In this document: positions 36,324-48,418 of the stretch, piece after piece | Numbering within the stretch: position 1 is the stretch's first letter | How the letters are laid out: each line of letters opens with the position of its first letter | Source of the DNA: Kingdonia uniflora | Lineage: Eukaryota; Streptophyta; Magnoliopsida; Ranunculales; Circaeasteraceae | Assembly: GCA_014058105.1 (NCBI GenBank) | Contig: JACGCM010002784.1 | Coordinates: 1 to 64,000, forward strand | Length of the DNA: 64,000 nucleotides | Direction of reading: 5' to 3' | Translations under genes and position numbers: made by a program | The notes under the pieces: generated by a model | What the model saw: only the letters and a program-made list of their open reading frames with translations | What the model was told of the DNA's origin: nothing | Databases searched by the model: none

Positions 36324-37563
36324 TGAAAAGAGGTTTTTAAGCCTCTAACAAAATACCCGCTCAAAGTACGGTTGTCAAATTGTAGCACGGATGAGTGGGA
36401 TCGAATCCACAGAGAGGTTTGGGAAAGCAAATATTTTCTAGGCCGAATTATAATTTTATAAGGGATAAATCTAAAATAAATAAATAAAAGCTAATTATAA
36501 AACTAAATGAGAGAGAGAGCTAAGGTTCGGACTTGGCCTCTTCCTTTCAAAGCACTAATAAATATTCAACAAGATCTTAATATCTCCACCCATCATATGT
36601 TCATGTTAAGACACATACGATGTTATAAAATAAACTACTAAATCTATGGTCAAGCATTTAGTAGTTATACTTTTAAGTGATGGTGGAGAGTATCTTAGAA
36701 AATTATCAACTCAACCATGGCTAGACTTGAGTGAGTTTTCTAGTGTTTCCTCTTGTTTAGATCTTCAAATCAAGTCTACGGTTGGTAGTACTTGTTTGTA
36801 TCCAAAGTTAGCATGCACCAAACTGAAGCTATGGTCAAACCTTCGATATGATGCACTAACTTATCAATTATGAAGTAGTAAGAGAAAACTAATTAGAACC
36901 TAATTAACACCAACTATTGCTCATCCAAGAAGATGCCTCATACTAGCTTTAGCTAGGAGATTAGCCGCTCTTCTCGGACTTCATCGCATTAACAACTAAT
37001 TATTTACAAAAGAAAAAAAAATAGAGAAAAAAAATTTAAATTAAACTAAGACTTTATTTCTTCTAAACTTGCTCCAATATGAGATGCCCAATTACAATAT
37101 GGGGAGGGTTCATTTTATAGGAGAAGGAACCCAAATTTAGAAACTATACATTAAATTTTAAATAATATTTCCACAATATTATCTTCTAATATTATAACCA
37201 ATCACCTAATATTCTTGCATATAATTTCCTTAAGTAATGTAGAGATCTTTCTTCGTGGAAATTCTTGCATATATCTTCAATATAAATTATCTTTAGGGAT
37301 CTTGGATACAATATATTCTTTGATATTATTCTCCAAGAATATTTGTGTATATATTTCTTCAATCTTGAGACCAAATATATTGTGTCTTTGAGTTTTTGTG
37401 CTATGAACTACTGAAGACACTTTTACTTAACTTTAAGAGCTTGGTTTCAAAATCCATCTCCAATAGCTACAATCAAACAAACGCGCATAAGTATCCAATA
37501 TTAAATATAATGGATGACTAAAATACATGTTCGGGTATATTAAAAATTCTATAATTACGCGCT
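36324..37563 (-). repeat. 5' LTR (family A) of nested element
   Basis: 1240 bp, collinear with 25828-27071 and 21614-22857. On the minus strand it begins AGCGCGTAATTATAG: the first five bases present in the 3' LTR (TGATG) are missing, and the target repeat GATTA follows directly on the plus strand. Confidence 0.9.
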
Positions 37564-38932
37564 GATTAGATTCTTTTGTTACAAGAATTTGATATCAAAA
37601 TTCGAGATAAGAATGGCGTTAAGAATGTGGTTGTGAATCATCTATCTCGAATTCTTACTGAGGGTGCTGACAATTTTTTCCCTATCTTAGAGACATTTTA
37701 GATGAGTAGCCAAAGGCTGTCTCAAAACTGCCTTGGTACGCCGATATTATCAATTTTCTTGCTACCCAACGATTACCTGCCCATTGGTCAATGCAAGATA
37801 GAACCAAATTCTTGCACGAGGTTAGACGTTTTAGTTGGGATGATCCTTATCTTTATAAATTTTGTTCCGTCTAAGTGATTAGGAGATGCATCCCAAATGA
37901 TGAGTTCCATAGTGTACTCACATTTTGCGATCCCTTAGCTTGCGGAGGACATTTTAAGACCAAGAAAACTGTTGCAAAAGTCCTTCAATTTGCTCTTTTT
38001 TGGCCTACCCTATTTTGTGACACACATACTTTTTGTTCTGAATGTGATAGGTGCTAGAGGACCGGGAATATTTCTCATCAAAACATATACCCTTGAACAA
38101 CATCCTTATTGCTGAACTATTTTATGTTTGGGGCATTGACTTTATGGGCCCATTTTCTTCTTCTCGCGGTTACCTTTACATTCTAGTTGCAGTCGATTAT
38201 GTTTCTAAATGGGTTGAGGCGGTGCCATGTCAAACGAATGACCATAAGCCCGTAGTAAAAAATTTGAAATATATTTTTAATCGTTTTGACACCCCTCGGA
38301 CAATTATTAGTGATGGTGGAAAACATTTTTACAACTGTGTCTTTCAAAATCTTTTTAAGAATTACTCCATCACTTATAAAGTTGCCACACCTTATCATCC
38401 ACAGACAAGTGGCCAAGTCAAAGTCTCCAATCGGGAGATCAAAAGAATTTTAGAAAAAATTGTTCGAACCATTCGTAAAGATTGGTCTAATCGTCTTGAT
38501 GATACCCTTTGGGCATATCTAACAGCTTATAAAAACCCGATTAGTATGCTACCCTATAGAATTGTCTTTGGGAAGGCTTGCCACTTACCTGTAGAATTGG
38601 AACACAAGGCTCTCTGGGCTACAAAGGCCTTCAACTTTGAAATGGATAAAACTGGATCACATAGAAAACTTCAACTTTCTAAACTTGACGAACTTCGTCG
38701 CGAGGCTTATGAAAATACAAAAATTTACAAAGAACGAACTAAAGCTTTTCATGATAAGTCAATTGTTCACCAAACTTTTGAGCCTAATCAGAAAGTATTA
38801 CTCTACAATTTACGGCTACGTTTATTTCCTGGGAAATTACGTTCTCGTTGGTACGACCTTTTTGTAGTTAAAACTGTTTATCCTCATGGGGCCATGGAGG
38901 TGGAGGATCCTAAGAACGGAAATATTTTTTAA
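37564..38932 (+). pseudogene. Athila-like RNase H end and integrase
   Basis: Resumes the interrupted pol: LLQEFDIKIRDKNG, then NHLSRIL, with a stop soon after (37699). The integrase zinc-finger region is at 37875-38060 (GGHF and CSECDRC). The catalytic core is at 38051-38932: [19 protein letters not shown] and [14 protein letters not shown]. The first two Asp are present; the position of the third acidic residue is Lys (AAA at 38420-38422). The C-terminus [14 protein letters not shown], then [15 protein letters not shown], is Athila-typical. The last 293 codons are open, the longest intact frame in the window. Confidence 0.9.
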
Positions 38933-40398
38933 GGTCAATGACCAACGATTAAAATCGTACTTAGAGTCCTACACTTTTGATGAAGAGATAACATTTTTAA
39001 ATAATCTGGTATATCAGAGCTAACATTATGTACCCCTATAGTATTATTATAAATCATTTTTAAGTATGGGAGTACATTCATCTAGCTGAAGACGATAAAT
39101 TTAGTACTTCTTGGGAGGCAACCCTTGATACATATAGGTGAGAAATTTTAGTTTTCCTCTTTCATTTATTTTCTTATTCTCAAACATTGAGAGCAATGCT
39201 TAATTTAAGTTTGGGGGTAGGAAACCATTTTTTTATATGTTTTTTGAAGAAAAGTGAAATAATGGCACTTTGACAATTTATGATATATTTTTGACGACTT
39301 TACAAATACTTAACTGATTTTACCTTGACATAAATTTTATGGAAAAGCCTAAATTTTGAAATTATACCAAGTATACACTATAATATTTTATAATATATTA
39401 AGCTAGATGTACTATCTTTTTATTAGCGACTAATTCAAGTTAACTTGGCATATTTTGAAAACGTGCATTTCACTATAGTTATGCAATTAATACTTTCAAT
39501 AAATTTTTGCTAAATGTAAGGGAAATTTAGCATTTATGTTAGGAATAGTTTGCTACAAGGGAGACAACTGCCTAAGAATAAGTCTATTCTTAAGAAAATA
39601 AAAGCCAAATGCGCTCTAAAAACTCACGTTGGAAGGCTACTCGCATGATTAAGAACTGAAAGAGGAAAAATTATCACCAATCTCGAGTTTGACCATGAAC
39701 TATGTGAAAGGAGCATAAGAAAATGTTGCTTGTGAGAATCTTGAGTCTAGGTCATGATGGGGCACCACACCGCGGCAATCTTAGCCAACTAGCAGGGATT
39801 GTTGACCAAAACTCCTTGTTACGGAGGCTTTACGAAGAAACAAAGTACTCAAAAGAAAAGACTTGCAAAAAAAGTAAAATTATAGGAACACGAATTGACT
39901 ACGGCACTTGATGAACTGATCGTTGAATTTATTCTAGTAAGAACTAGACTACCAAAAACTGAGTAAATTATTCTAAATAATGTATTAGGCGATAAAACTA
40001 TTTTTACTGTACACTCAAATATAACTAAAGCAAAATACTTGAATCTCTTTTTAATCTTGAGGTAGTACCTCTAGTTTCGGATAAGCTTAAAATATTATTT
40101 TATATTCTTGGGAGAATAACAAGTTTAAGGATTTTTTTCATTGGTATATTTTTGTCACAATTAAGTAAGGATAAGTTCACAGAAAATGAGTCATGTGTAT
40201 TCTAGAATTTTTTAAAATGTCATTATTGACTTTTATGGGTATAGTCACTGCAAACCCTCACGAGACAATACTCGTCTACCAGACTAAACTTGGGGGTTTA
40301 ACAGCTTGTTACATATGTTAAATGCAATCGCGTTCCTTACGAAAGTGGCTATTATTTTATTTTACTCGGGACAAGCAAAAGACAAGTTTGGGGGTATT
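38933..40398 (+). mobile_element. Athila-like 3' UTR with two polypurine tracts
   Basis: No env-like gene. The first tract is AAGTTTGGGGGTAGG at 39207-39221; the second, AAGTTTGGGGGTATT at 40384-40398, adjoins the LTR. The interval of about 1.18 kb is nearly one LTR length. The same pair exists in the two non-autonomous elements. Confidence 0.75.
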
Positions 40399-41583
40399 TG
40401 ATGAGCGCGTAATTATGGCATTTTTAATATACTCGAACATGTATTTTAGTCGTCCATTATATTTAATTTAAGGTACTTATGTGCGTTTGTTTGATTGTAG
40501 TTATTGGAGATGGATATTTGAAACCAAGCTCTTAAAGTCAAGTAAAAATGTCTTCAACAGTTCATAGCACACAAAGTCAAAGACACAATATATTTGGTCT
40601 CAAGATCAAAGAATATATTGCATCCAAGATCCTTGAAGATATTTTATATTGAAGATATATGCAAGAGTTTTCATGAAGAATGATCTTTACATCACTTAAG
40701 GGAATTATATGCAATAATCTTAGGAGATTGGTTGTAAAATTAGAAGATATTATTGTAAAAAAATTATTTACAATTTAATGTATAATTTCTAAATTTGGGT
40801 TCCTTCTCCTATAAAAGGAACTCTCCCCTCATTGTAATTGGGTATCTCATATTAGAGTGCAATATCAAAGTTCATAGTAATAAAGGTTGTTATTTTTCCC
40901 TTTTTCTGGTCATTTCCTTTAAGCAAGTAATATGGCAATGATCAAAGAGATGAATAGCTAATCTTTTTAGCCAAGGCTAGAAGAAGCACTACCCAATGTA
41001 GTATTTGTATAGAATAGCATTGTATAACTAGAGTAGTTACTTTCTCTTCTTTCATTTTAATGTATATTCTTCTTCCTATGATCCTAGCTTGACCATAGCT
41101 TCGATTCGAAGGAGTAAGGAATCTAAATAAACCATCTTGTTTGACCATTACAAGATGATTTGGAACATGGAGAAGAGGACATAACCCGCTCTTATCAATC
41201 GGACCATGGTTAAATAAGGTAGTTTATAGGTAGTTCCTAATCATAAATATCTTTTATCTTTTGATGTATTGCATATGCCCGACCAAGGATATGCGATACG
41301 GGAACTCGTAATTTTCTTTAATTATTTGTACTATCTCACGGTTACAAAGGGTGGAGTGGAATCTAAGTCTTGGTTCTCACTCCAACTTATACAACTCATA
41401 TTTTCTAGTATTTGTTTATTTCTTCTTTTTACTTTAAAACCTACTCAAACTCATTGTTATTGGATAAAACTAGTATATCAAAGTATAGTTCGTACCACAA
41501 GTCTCTTGGGATACGACCCCGCTTACCCTTGTACTTTACCATGTGCTTGCGGGTCTTTTAAGACGTCAATTTATAATCGATCA
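40399..41583 (+). repeat. Chimeric 3' LTR: family A U3, family B R-U5
   Basis: Starts TGATGAGCGCGTAATTATGG like family A and follows it through the TATA region (CTCCTATAAAAGG near 40808) to about 40860. From there (TCAAAGTTCATAGTAATAAA) it follows family B to the end TTATAATCGATCA. About 1185 bp. The joint falls close to the expected transcription start. No second copy of this hybrid is in the window, because the 5' LTR is missing. Confidence 0.8.
41129..41161. repeat. LTR hairpin, third copy
   Basis: AAACCATCTTGT, loop TTGACCATT, ACAAGATGATTT; one stem mismatch compared with the copies at 3401 and 19378. Confidence 0.7.
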
Positions 41584-42292
41584 TTTTTATTAATTTAACA
41601 GTTACTAAAAGAAAGGATTGCTAGCATTAACTATAACTATTAATCGTATAGGCCGACCATAATTAACTTTTAGAAATATTTGGTATATATGTAACAAAAT
41701 GCATTCATTGATTATATAATATACATGTTTTGGCAGTAACTATTTTCCACTTCTTTGCACCATAGACTTGGTTATACTTGGAAAGTTTCTGGTATTCTTC
41801 CAATGTCCATGCACCTTTAACAGTGTTGTAGTAACAAACTTAGTAGTCTTTAGTAAAGCACACAAATAACTGAGTAATCTAGTCATGTAATAGAGTCAAG
41901 GCTGTATTTTTTTCCATATACTACATCATTTTTCTTACAAGTAATCTCACTTCAACTAGAGACTCAAGATACTTACTTTTCTTATAATTATACTTTGTAG
42001 TTTGTAAGGGTAATACTATATATATTGATCAAATAAATGACATGTAATAGTTATGTCAATACAAACTAAAACTACCTAAGATAAAACCCCTTTCATCAGC
42101 AAGGAAAAAAAGGATCATACTAACTCATTGACAAAAACAGAATCATAAACACCCAAACAACAACTACTAATAAGAGTCTATAGAAAACACAAAGCACAAG
42201 ATCATACTAAACCTCAAGTTACACTCAAAGCAAAATTTAGAGAATCCCCAAATCAAATACAAAATAATAATCCCCAAATTATCAGCAATAAA

Positions 42293-42343
42293 ATATATAT
42301 ATATATATATATATATAGATATATATGGGGGGGTGGGGGGGTG
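42293..42343. repeat. TA microsatellite next to G7-T-G7 run
   Basis: About 16 TA units, one interruption, then GGGGGGGTGGGGGGG and TGTG. The G-runs could form a quadruplex. Confidence 0.85.
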
Positions 42344-42353
42344 TGATAAATAC

Positions 42354-42437
42354 CTCGAATTCGATGGATTCAATTCGATTAGCAAGTTGTCGTCAACAAT
42401 TAAGTTTTCAATTGCTTCAATAATCCATGTGCCTTCG
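42354..42437 (-). other. Possible exon of a host gene remnant
   Basis: The minus strand reads EGTWIIEAIENLIVDDN, then LLIELNPSNS, between an acceptor-like TTGTTGTGAG and donor-like TTCGAG|GTATTT. 84 bp. Upstream on the same strand (42450-42660) is another open frame (LQISSDGGESFDFTMRKKKK) containing the GA microsatellite, and AAACCCTAAG lies further up, as in plant 5' UTRs. No family recognised. It could be a pseudogene. Confidence 0.3.
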
Positions 42438-42523
42438 CTCACAACAAAATTAAGTAAGAAATAGGGAAAGATATAAATGTAGGTTTTGAATCAGAGAGAA
42501 GCTAAGACCAAATTTGAACCTAA

Positions 42524-42526
<3 letters not shown>

Positions 42527-42556
<30 letters not shown>
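42527..42556. repeat. GA microsatellite
   Basis: About 15 uninterrupted GA units in TAGAGAGAGAG sequence. Confidence 0.9.
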
Positions 42557-42561
<5 letters not shown>

Positions 42562-43444
42562 GTCAAGGGTTTGGTTACAGAACAGCTAATCTTCTTCTTC
42601 TTTCGCATTGTGAAATCAAAAGATTCACCACCATCTGAAGAAATCTGAAGCAATGAAGTAAAGCTTTAACCTGGAGAATTGGTGAGAAACCTTACAAGGA
42701 TTGAGTAAGGAAGATTGAGAGGAGGGATTCAGACTTAGGGTTTGGATCGTGATATGGAGAGGGAGGTAGTAGTGATGAACAGATCAAAGTTTGCCATATG
42801 ATTTGGCTTTAAAGCTTAAAACAAATGAAAATATAAGCTAAATCGGCAGATAATTTAGCAGTTTTAAAGTTTAAACTAATTCTGAAATTTCTTGTGGGAA
42901 CCGACGACTGGGACTTAATTTTAAAGCATACGAAAGATCCGAGCAGCCTAAATAATCCTTGACTCACGAGAGATGGGTAACGGCGGCCTGGATCGAGAAA
43001 TGGCTGATGAATTATTCCTTTAGGTGTATAGATAAATGCAGCTATAAAAGTAGGGGAGATGATACAAGTAAGATAGGGATCCCACTAAGATATAGTTAAT
43101 GGAGCTGTCTAAGGTTAAAAAGATTTGACATATTGCTACTTTGTCATTAGTTTAGATGTTGAGATTCTTGTAGTTAAGAAAGTTTGTTGTGTTGGTTGCA
43201 TGTTCATTAGGATAGTTGTTAAGCCTGGTACAGTTTAAGTCAGATTGTTGTGTTGCATGGTCATTACCTCGGCTTATATGACACGTCCCTTACCATTTCT
43301 ACTGAACAACTGGTAAGTTGTCACAACATGTCGTGTCGTATTACAAAAATGTTGGTTTATATGGCAATTTTCATATAATTAAGACCTTTTTTTAACGTAT
43401 TTGATCAAAATGAGAGTAGACATTGAAATAGGGTTGGCACCTTT

Positions 43445-43602
43445 TGTAGAAATAAATAAGATAAGATTTTATTACTCTTGAATTGATTTATTAGATTGCA
43501 TCATAACCTCTCTTTATATAGTAGAGGATCACTAAGTTAATTCTAATAGTACCCAATGTGGGACTATGTTTAGTATCATCAATTTAATATATTCGAAATT
43601 CA
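43445..43602 (-). repeat. 3' LTR of copia element
   Basis: 158 bp; TGTAGAAATAAATAAG to GAAATTCA on the plus strand. It contains the shared AGTACCCAATGTGGGACTA-type block. Confidence 0.9.
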
Positions 43603-43669
43603 GCACTCCCCCTCAAGATGGAGCATAGATGTCAATCATGCCCAGCTTGTCAATCACTTCGTTAAATAT

Positions 43670-46600
43670 TCATCCACAAACTCCTTTCGTAAGAATATCT
43701 GCAAGTTGATCTTCCAACTTTATGAATGGAAAAGATATACACCTTTTGTCAATATTTTCTCTGATAAAGAACCGATCCACTTTAACATGTTTCATACGGT
43801 CATGTTGAACTGAATTGTGTGCAATCATAATCGTTGTTTTATTGTCACAGTGTAGATCCATTGCTTTCATGAGTTTAAATCTAAGATCCTTCAATATATT
43901 CCGTATCCATAGTAGTTCACATACTCCATAAGCCATACCCCAAAACTTAGATTCTATACTTTATCTAGCAACAACTTTTTGCTTCTTAGCTCTAAATGTC
44001 ACCAAATTCCCACATACAAATGTAAAATAGCCTGAGGTTGACCTCCTGTTCATCATATCTCCTGCCTAATCTGCATCGGTGTATCCCATTACTTCCATAT
44101 CACCACCTTTTCAGAATAAGAGACTTTTTCCCAGAGATTTCTTCAAGTACTTTAGTATTCGAAAGACCGCCTTCATATGTTCTTCACCTGGATTATGCAT
44201 GAATTGACTTGCGACGCTAATGGCATATGCAATATCCGGTCGAGTATGGGAGAGATAAATTAGTCTTCCTACTAAGTGTTGATACCTTCCTTTGTCACAT
44301 GGAACTTAGTCGGGAAACATTCCCAAGTGATGATTAACTTCAATCGGTGTATCTACCGATTTGCAATCAAGCAACCCAGTTTCTGCAAGAATGTCTAATA
44401 TATACTTTCGCTGAGACATGAAAATACTTTGACTTAATCTTGCATCTTCGATGCATAAGAAGTATTTTAACTGTCCCAAATCCTTCATCTCAAATTCCCA
44501 TGACAAATAGTTCTTTAGTGTCTCTATTTCTACTGAGTCATTTCCAGTAACAACCATATCATCAACATAAACAATAAGAGCGGTAAGATTGCCTGACTTC
44601 TATTTTATAAACAAGGTATGATCAGAATTACTTTGTCTATATCCAAATGCCTTCATGTTCTTCGAAAACCATTCAAACCAAGCTCGTAGCGACTGTTTTA
44701 ACACGTACAATACCTTCTTTAATTTGCATATTTTTCCTCCTTCATAATTCGTGACTCCAGGTGGTATCTCCATGTATATGTCTTCTTCTAAGTCTCTATT
44801 GAGAAATGTATTCTTCACGTCAAACTGTTGTAATGGCCAACCTTGATTGGCTGCAAGAGAAATGAGTACATGAATAGTGTTTATCTTTGCCACTGGGGCG
44901 AAGGTCTCCTTGTAATCCATACCATACGTCTACGTATACCTTTTGGCAACTAGTCTGGATTTATACCTATCAATACTTCCATCTGAATTCATCTTTATAG
45001 TAAAAATTCAACGACTCCTAACAATACGATATCCGCGGGGTTTATCAACAAGTTCCCAAGTGGAATTCTTCTGTAATGCATTCATCTCTTCATTCATGGC
45101 TTTCATCCATCGTGGATCTGATAGTATTTCCTACAAATTACTAGGAATAGATACAGAGGATAATTGATTCATAGTGCATATAAACGACTTAGGCAACCTA
45201 TGGGTGGACAAATAATCAAAAATTGGGTATTTGGCTTTAGAATTGATATCTGGTTTATAAGTAGATTTTGGAATACCTTTAGTAGGCCTTTCTGAACGTC
45301 TAGGTTGAATATCATTAATAGTGTTAGGATTAGGTAATACCTGAGGTTCGACAATCTTTGGCAGTGCTTCGGCAGATGGTGTTAGAATGTTAGAGTCACG
45401 GACAACTTCTGCTACTGCAGCTTAATCTCTCCCTGTCGTCTGATCCTCTCTATTCATATGAAGTTCATCTTCAATACCCTGATCTCCTTCTGTCATCTGC
45501 TCTCCTTCACTTTCCTTTTCATCATCAGTTAGGTTACTACGCCTGTTCAAATTACTCGTTAAATCCTCTAGTTCCTGAAACATATCCCCAATAATAAGGA
45601 ATTTTCCTTCACCATCATTATGTTTCTCCCCCTGAAGGGAAGATCCCACAAAATATGCCTTCAATTCTCAAAACGAAACATCCAAAGAGATATACACCTT
45701 CCCCTCCACAGGATCATAACAACGATAACCCTTTTTAAAATCAGCATATCCAAGAAACACACACTTTCAAGCACAATGATCCAATTTTCCTCCCTGATGT
45801 TTAGGTATATGAATAAATACAACACATCCAAAAACACGTGGTTCTAGGTTTGGCATTACAGGGATGGTGATAAGATCATGAAGTTTTTGGAAGGGGGTCT
45901 GAAATTCAATGACCTTAGATGGTGTGCGGTTTATCAAGTAAGCAACAGATTTTAACGCTTCTCCCCAATAATTTAATGGCATATTCATTCCAAAAAGAGA
46001 TGCACGAACAACTTCTAACAATTGTCTATTCATTCGTTCAGCTAACCCATTTTACTATGGGGTATAAACATTAGAGGTTTGATGTCGAATGTCGTTATTT
46101 GTCAAGAACTCCGTCATATCATTATTAGTAAATTCTCCTTCATTATCAAATTAGTACACTTGTATCCTCCTTTGGAAATGTGTCAAAACCATCTTATAAA
46201 AAAATTTAAATACTTCAAAGACTTTACTTTTATGGGTAATTAAGGATACCCACATCATACGAGTACACTTATCAATAAAAGTCACAAAATAACGAGCTCC
46301 AGACAATGAAGGAATATGTGCAGGACCTCATACATCAGAGTGAATAATACTAAAAGGTTCTGAACTTTTAGTAAAACTTGGAGAGTATGTAATACGATGA
46401 CTCTTAGCAAGTTCACAAATATCACACTTAAACTCTAAAATACTACAATTCGAAAATAATGGCAAATTTAACTTCTGAAGATACCCAAAGGAGATATGAG
46501 CCAGTCGCCGATGTCATAACCATACATTAGCTTTTGCTTCTTCAATTCCTCCAACTTTATTCACCCGATAAATTCTCTGCTCTCCACTATTAGTCAGGTC

Positions 46601-47177
46601 CAAATAGTAGAGATTGCCTTTTCTAACACCACAACCAAGAACCTGCCGAGTCACTATGTCCTGAAAAATACAAAACTGAGGCCAAAATGTTACGGTACAT
46701 ATAAGTGCAACAGTGATCCTACTGAAACACAAGATATTGTACTCTAGAGCATGAACAATAAGAATAGAGTTTAATGTCAGGGATTCAGATATGTCAGTAG
46801 AACCTTCTCCAATTACAGGAGAGAAACCACCATTTGTTGTGTATATAGAGGCTTGGGTTGAAGGTGTAATGGATGATAATATGCTAGAGTCAGTTTACAA
46901 TGTGATCTGATGCACCACTATTAATTAACCAAGTACTATTCAAAGAATTTACAAATAAAACACTACATTTAGTTTTTATACCTGACTGGGCAACATTTAC
47001 TGAAGTCGAAGCCTTCGCAAGGTTCATGAGACGCAATTGTTCAGTTAACTGCTCCATATTAGCAAATAGCTTGGAAACTGTTGTTTCCAAAATCGTAAGT
47101 CTATCGTTGGAATCGCCCATCTCCAAATCGTCATTCTTCGTCGATTTAGGTCTACGATAGATCGACAACGGACTCAC
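43670..47177 (-). pseudogene. Copia gag-pol
   Basis: From the right: a short gag remnant with a coiled-coil-like part (ETTVSKLFANMEQLTEQL) and protease WLINSGASDH, where the catalytic Asp is Asn (46920-46922). Then the pre-integrase block (FQDIVTRQVLGCGVRKGN, LYYLD). Integrase 45767-46500 contains WGEALKSVAYLINRTPS. RT: DYKETFAPVAK, WPLQQFDVKNTFLN, and the active site YVDD intact at 44558-44569. RNase H: LHCDNKTTIMIAHN, then HVKVDRFFIRE at 43670-43936. Stops and shifts between blocks make it non-functional. Confidence 0.9.
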
Positions 47178-47490
47178 AAAACTTCATCTTCGTTTGCGTA
47201 GATCGAAATCACTGTAGCAGTCTCGAAAATACTGTAGCTGATGGCAAAAATACTGTAGCAGTTGTGAAAATCACTGTATCAGACACCATAAATCACTGTA
47301 GCAGTCGCGAATTCACTGCAACAGATGCCAGAATTCACTGTAGCAGTCGCCGAATTCACTATAGCAGACAGAAATCCGCAATACGATGGAGAAGAACAAA
47401 ATAAATAAAGAGCTTCAATTCGAGATTCACAGCGAAATTCAATTCAATTCAATTCGAAAGAACCAGGTTCAATTATCGAACCCACTCTGA

Positions 47491-47655
47491 TGCAATATAA
47501 AAATGAATAAAAGAAGATTTTACTACTCTTGAATTGATTTATTAGATTACATCATAACCTCTTTTTATATAGTAGATGATCATTAAACTAATTCTACTAG
47601 TACCTAATGTGGGACTATGTTTAGTATCTCTATTTAGTATATTCTATATTCAACA
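47491..47655 (-). repeat. 5' LTR of copia element
   Basis: 165 bp; TGCAATATAAAAATG to TATTCAACA on the plus strand, collinear with 43445-43602. Confidence 0.9.
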
Positions 47656-47660
47656 CCTTT

Positions 47661-48400
47661 TGCTTAAAGCACTACAAATCTGGCGCATTTTGCTTGGTGT
47701 AACAAAATGCCTTTTACGCATCCTCAAACCCGCTATCTTCCCTTAAACCCTAACTCATGACACTCCAGTTCAAATTTGCTAAGCTGGTATTTGACATACT
47801 ACATGCCCTAATACTAAAACGTAAAATAATCAGAAAGTTTTAGATACAACTGAAACCTTATATTTGGGTTTGGGAATATAATTATTAATAAATCTCCAAA
47901 ATACATCCATCCTTATAACGCTTGAACTTAATTAAAAGACACTTAGAAAACATAATACTCATTACATAGGTTTGCCTTATTAATCACTCACACACTCTCC
48001 CATATCGACCAACTCTTCGTCCGACATTTCTGATGAAGATATTACCATTTTTGTTGGGCATTTTGATTCCCATAATTAAATCTTGTGAAGCGATGAGCCA
48101 CTCTAACATTCTCTCGTTGAAGCCTTCGAAGAGCTAACTGACTGGAGGGAACGTCTGCCCTGCTCATGAATATGGCTCTTCTTTTTGGTATTTGTATCCC
48201 CTTCTCCCTGAAGAATATTAAATTTCTTATTTTATCCACACACTATGACTATGCTATTGTCTAAATGCCACAACCATGGAGTCATCGGAGTACCCTGAGG
48301 CAATGGAGAGCTTTGATGAGGATTACAGCAAGCCATGAATGGATTTGTATACACTCTACGATGATTGATTATGAGGTTGGGTTCTCTCTTTATATTAGTA
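47661..48400. other. Non-repetitive DNA left of a possible small gene
   Basis: No element termini and no domain. Minus-strand open frames at 48042-48239 and 48232-48429 may be transcribed downstream parts of the gene beginning at 48600, but they show no recognisable protein. Confidence 0.35.
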
Positions 48401-48418
48401 TTTAGTAGAGCTTGGGTT

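Larger units (their letters stand above)
25828..37563 (-). mobile_element. Non-autonomous Athila-like element nested in RNase H
   Basis: LTRs at 25828-27071 and 36324-37563 are about 1.24 kb, with GATTA target repeats at 25823-25827 and 37564-37568. The outer five bases of the right LTR (CATCA) are missing. The primer site (complement of TGGCGCCGTTGCCGGGGAGG) at 36301-36320 sets the minus orientation. Inside are the leader, a tripled gag start, an acidic ORF of unknown function and the 3' UTR; no RT or integrase was found. A 4.1-kb solo LTR interrupts the 3' UTR. It is presumably mobilised by an autonomous relative such as the element it sits in. Confidence 0.9.
20071..41583 (+). mobile_element. 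Athila-like Ty3/gypsy element, 5'-truncated, host of nested insertions
   Basis: Leader 20071-20441, gag, protease, RT, RNase H and integrase run left to right, with a 3' UTR and a 3' LTR at 40399-41583. A solo LTR (21614-22857) splits gag. A whole non-autonomous relative (25828-37563) splits the end of RNase H. Both carry perfect 5-bp target repeats. The 5' LTR and primer site are missing: at 20070 the leader meets a minus-strand family B LTR. Assignment rests on gag, the shared Athila-type leader and 3' UTR, and the integrase C-terminus. No env-like ORF follows integrase. Confidence 0.85.
41584..43439. other. Low-copy-looking DNA between Athila-like and copia elements
   Basis: No match to any other part of the window. 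It contains an AT microsatellite with a G-run (42293-42343), a GA microsatellite (42527-42556) and a possible minus-strand gene remnant (42354-42660). The remainder shows no gene. Confidence 0.5.
43445..47655 (-). mobile_element. Ty1/copia retrotransposon with short LTRs
   Basis: LTRs of 158 and 165 bp (43445-43602, 47491-47655) flank a minus-strand gag-protease-integrase-RT-RNase H series, the copia order. Perfect target repeats CCTTT lie at 43440-43444 and 47656-47660. The polypurine tract (complement of GCACTCCCCCTCAAG) is at 43603-43617. The primer site, complement of TCAGAGTGGGTTCGA at 47476-47490, is tRNA-Met-like. gag is much shortened. Confidence 0.92.

Noticed and set aside
38183..38416. 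Minus-strand frame opposite the integrase
   Set aside because: Shadow of the open integrase frame; no independent support.
42450..42653. 67-codon minus-strand frame with a Ser-Leu repeat
   Set aside because: The SLSLSL part is the GA microsatellite. Only the short upstream part might be coding, so it is mentioned under the possible exon rather than called as a gene.
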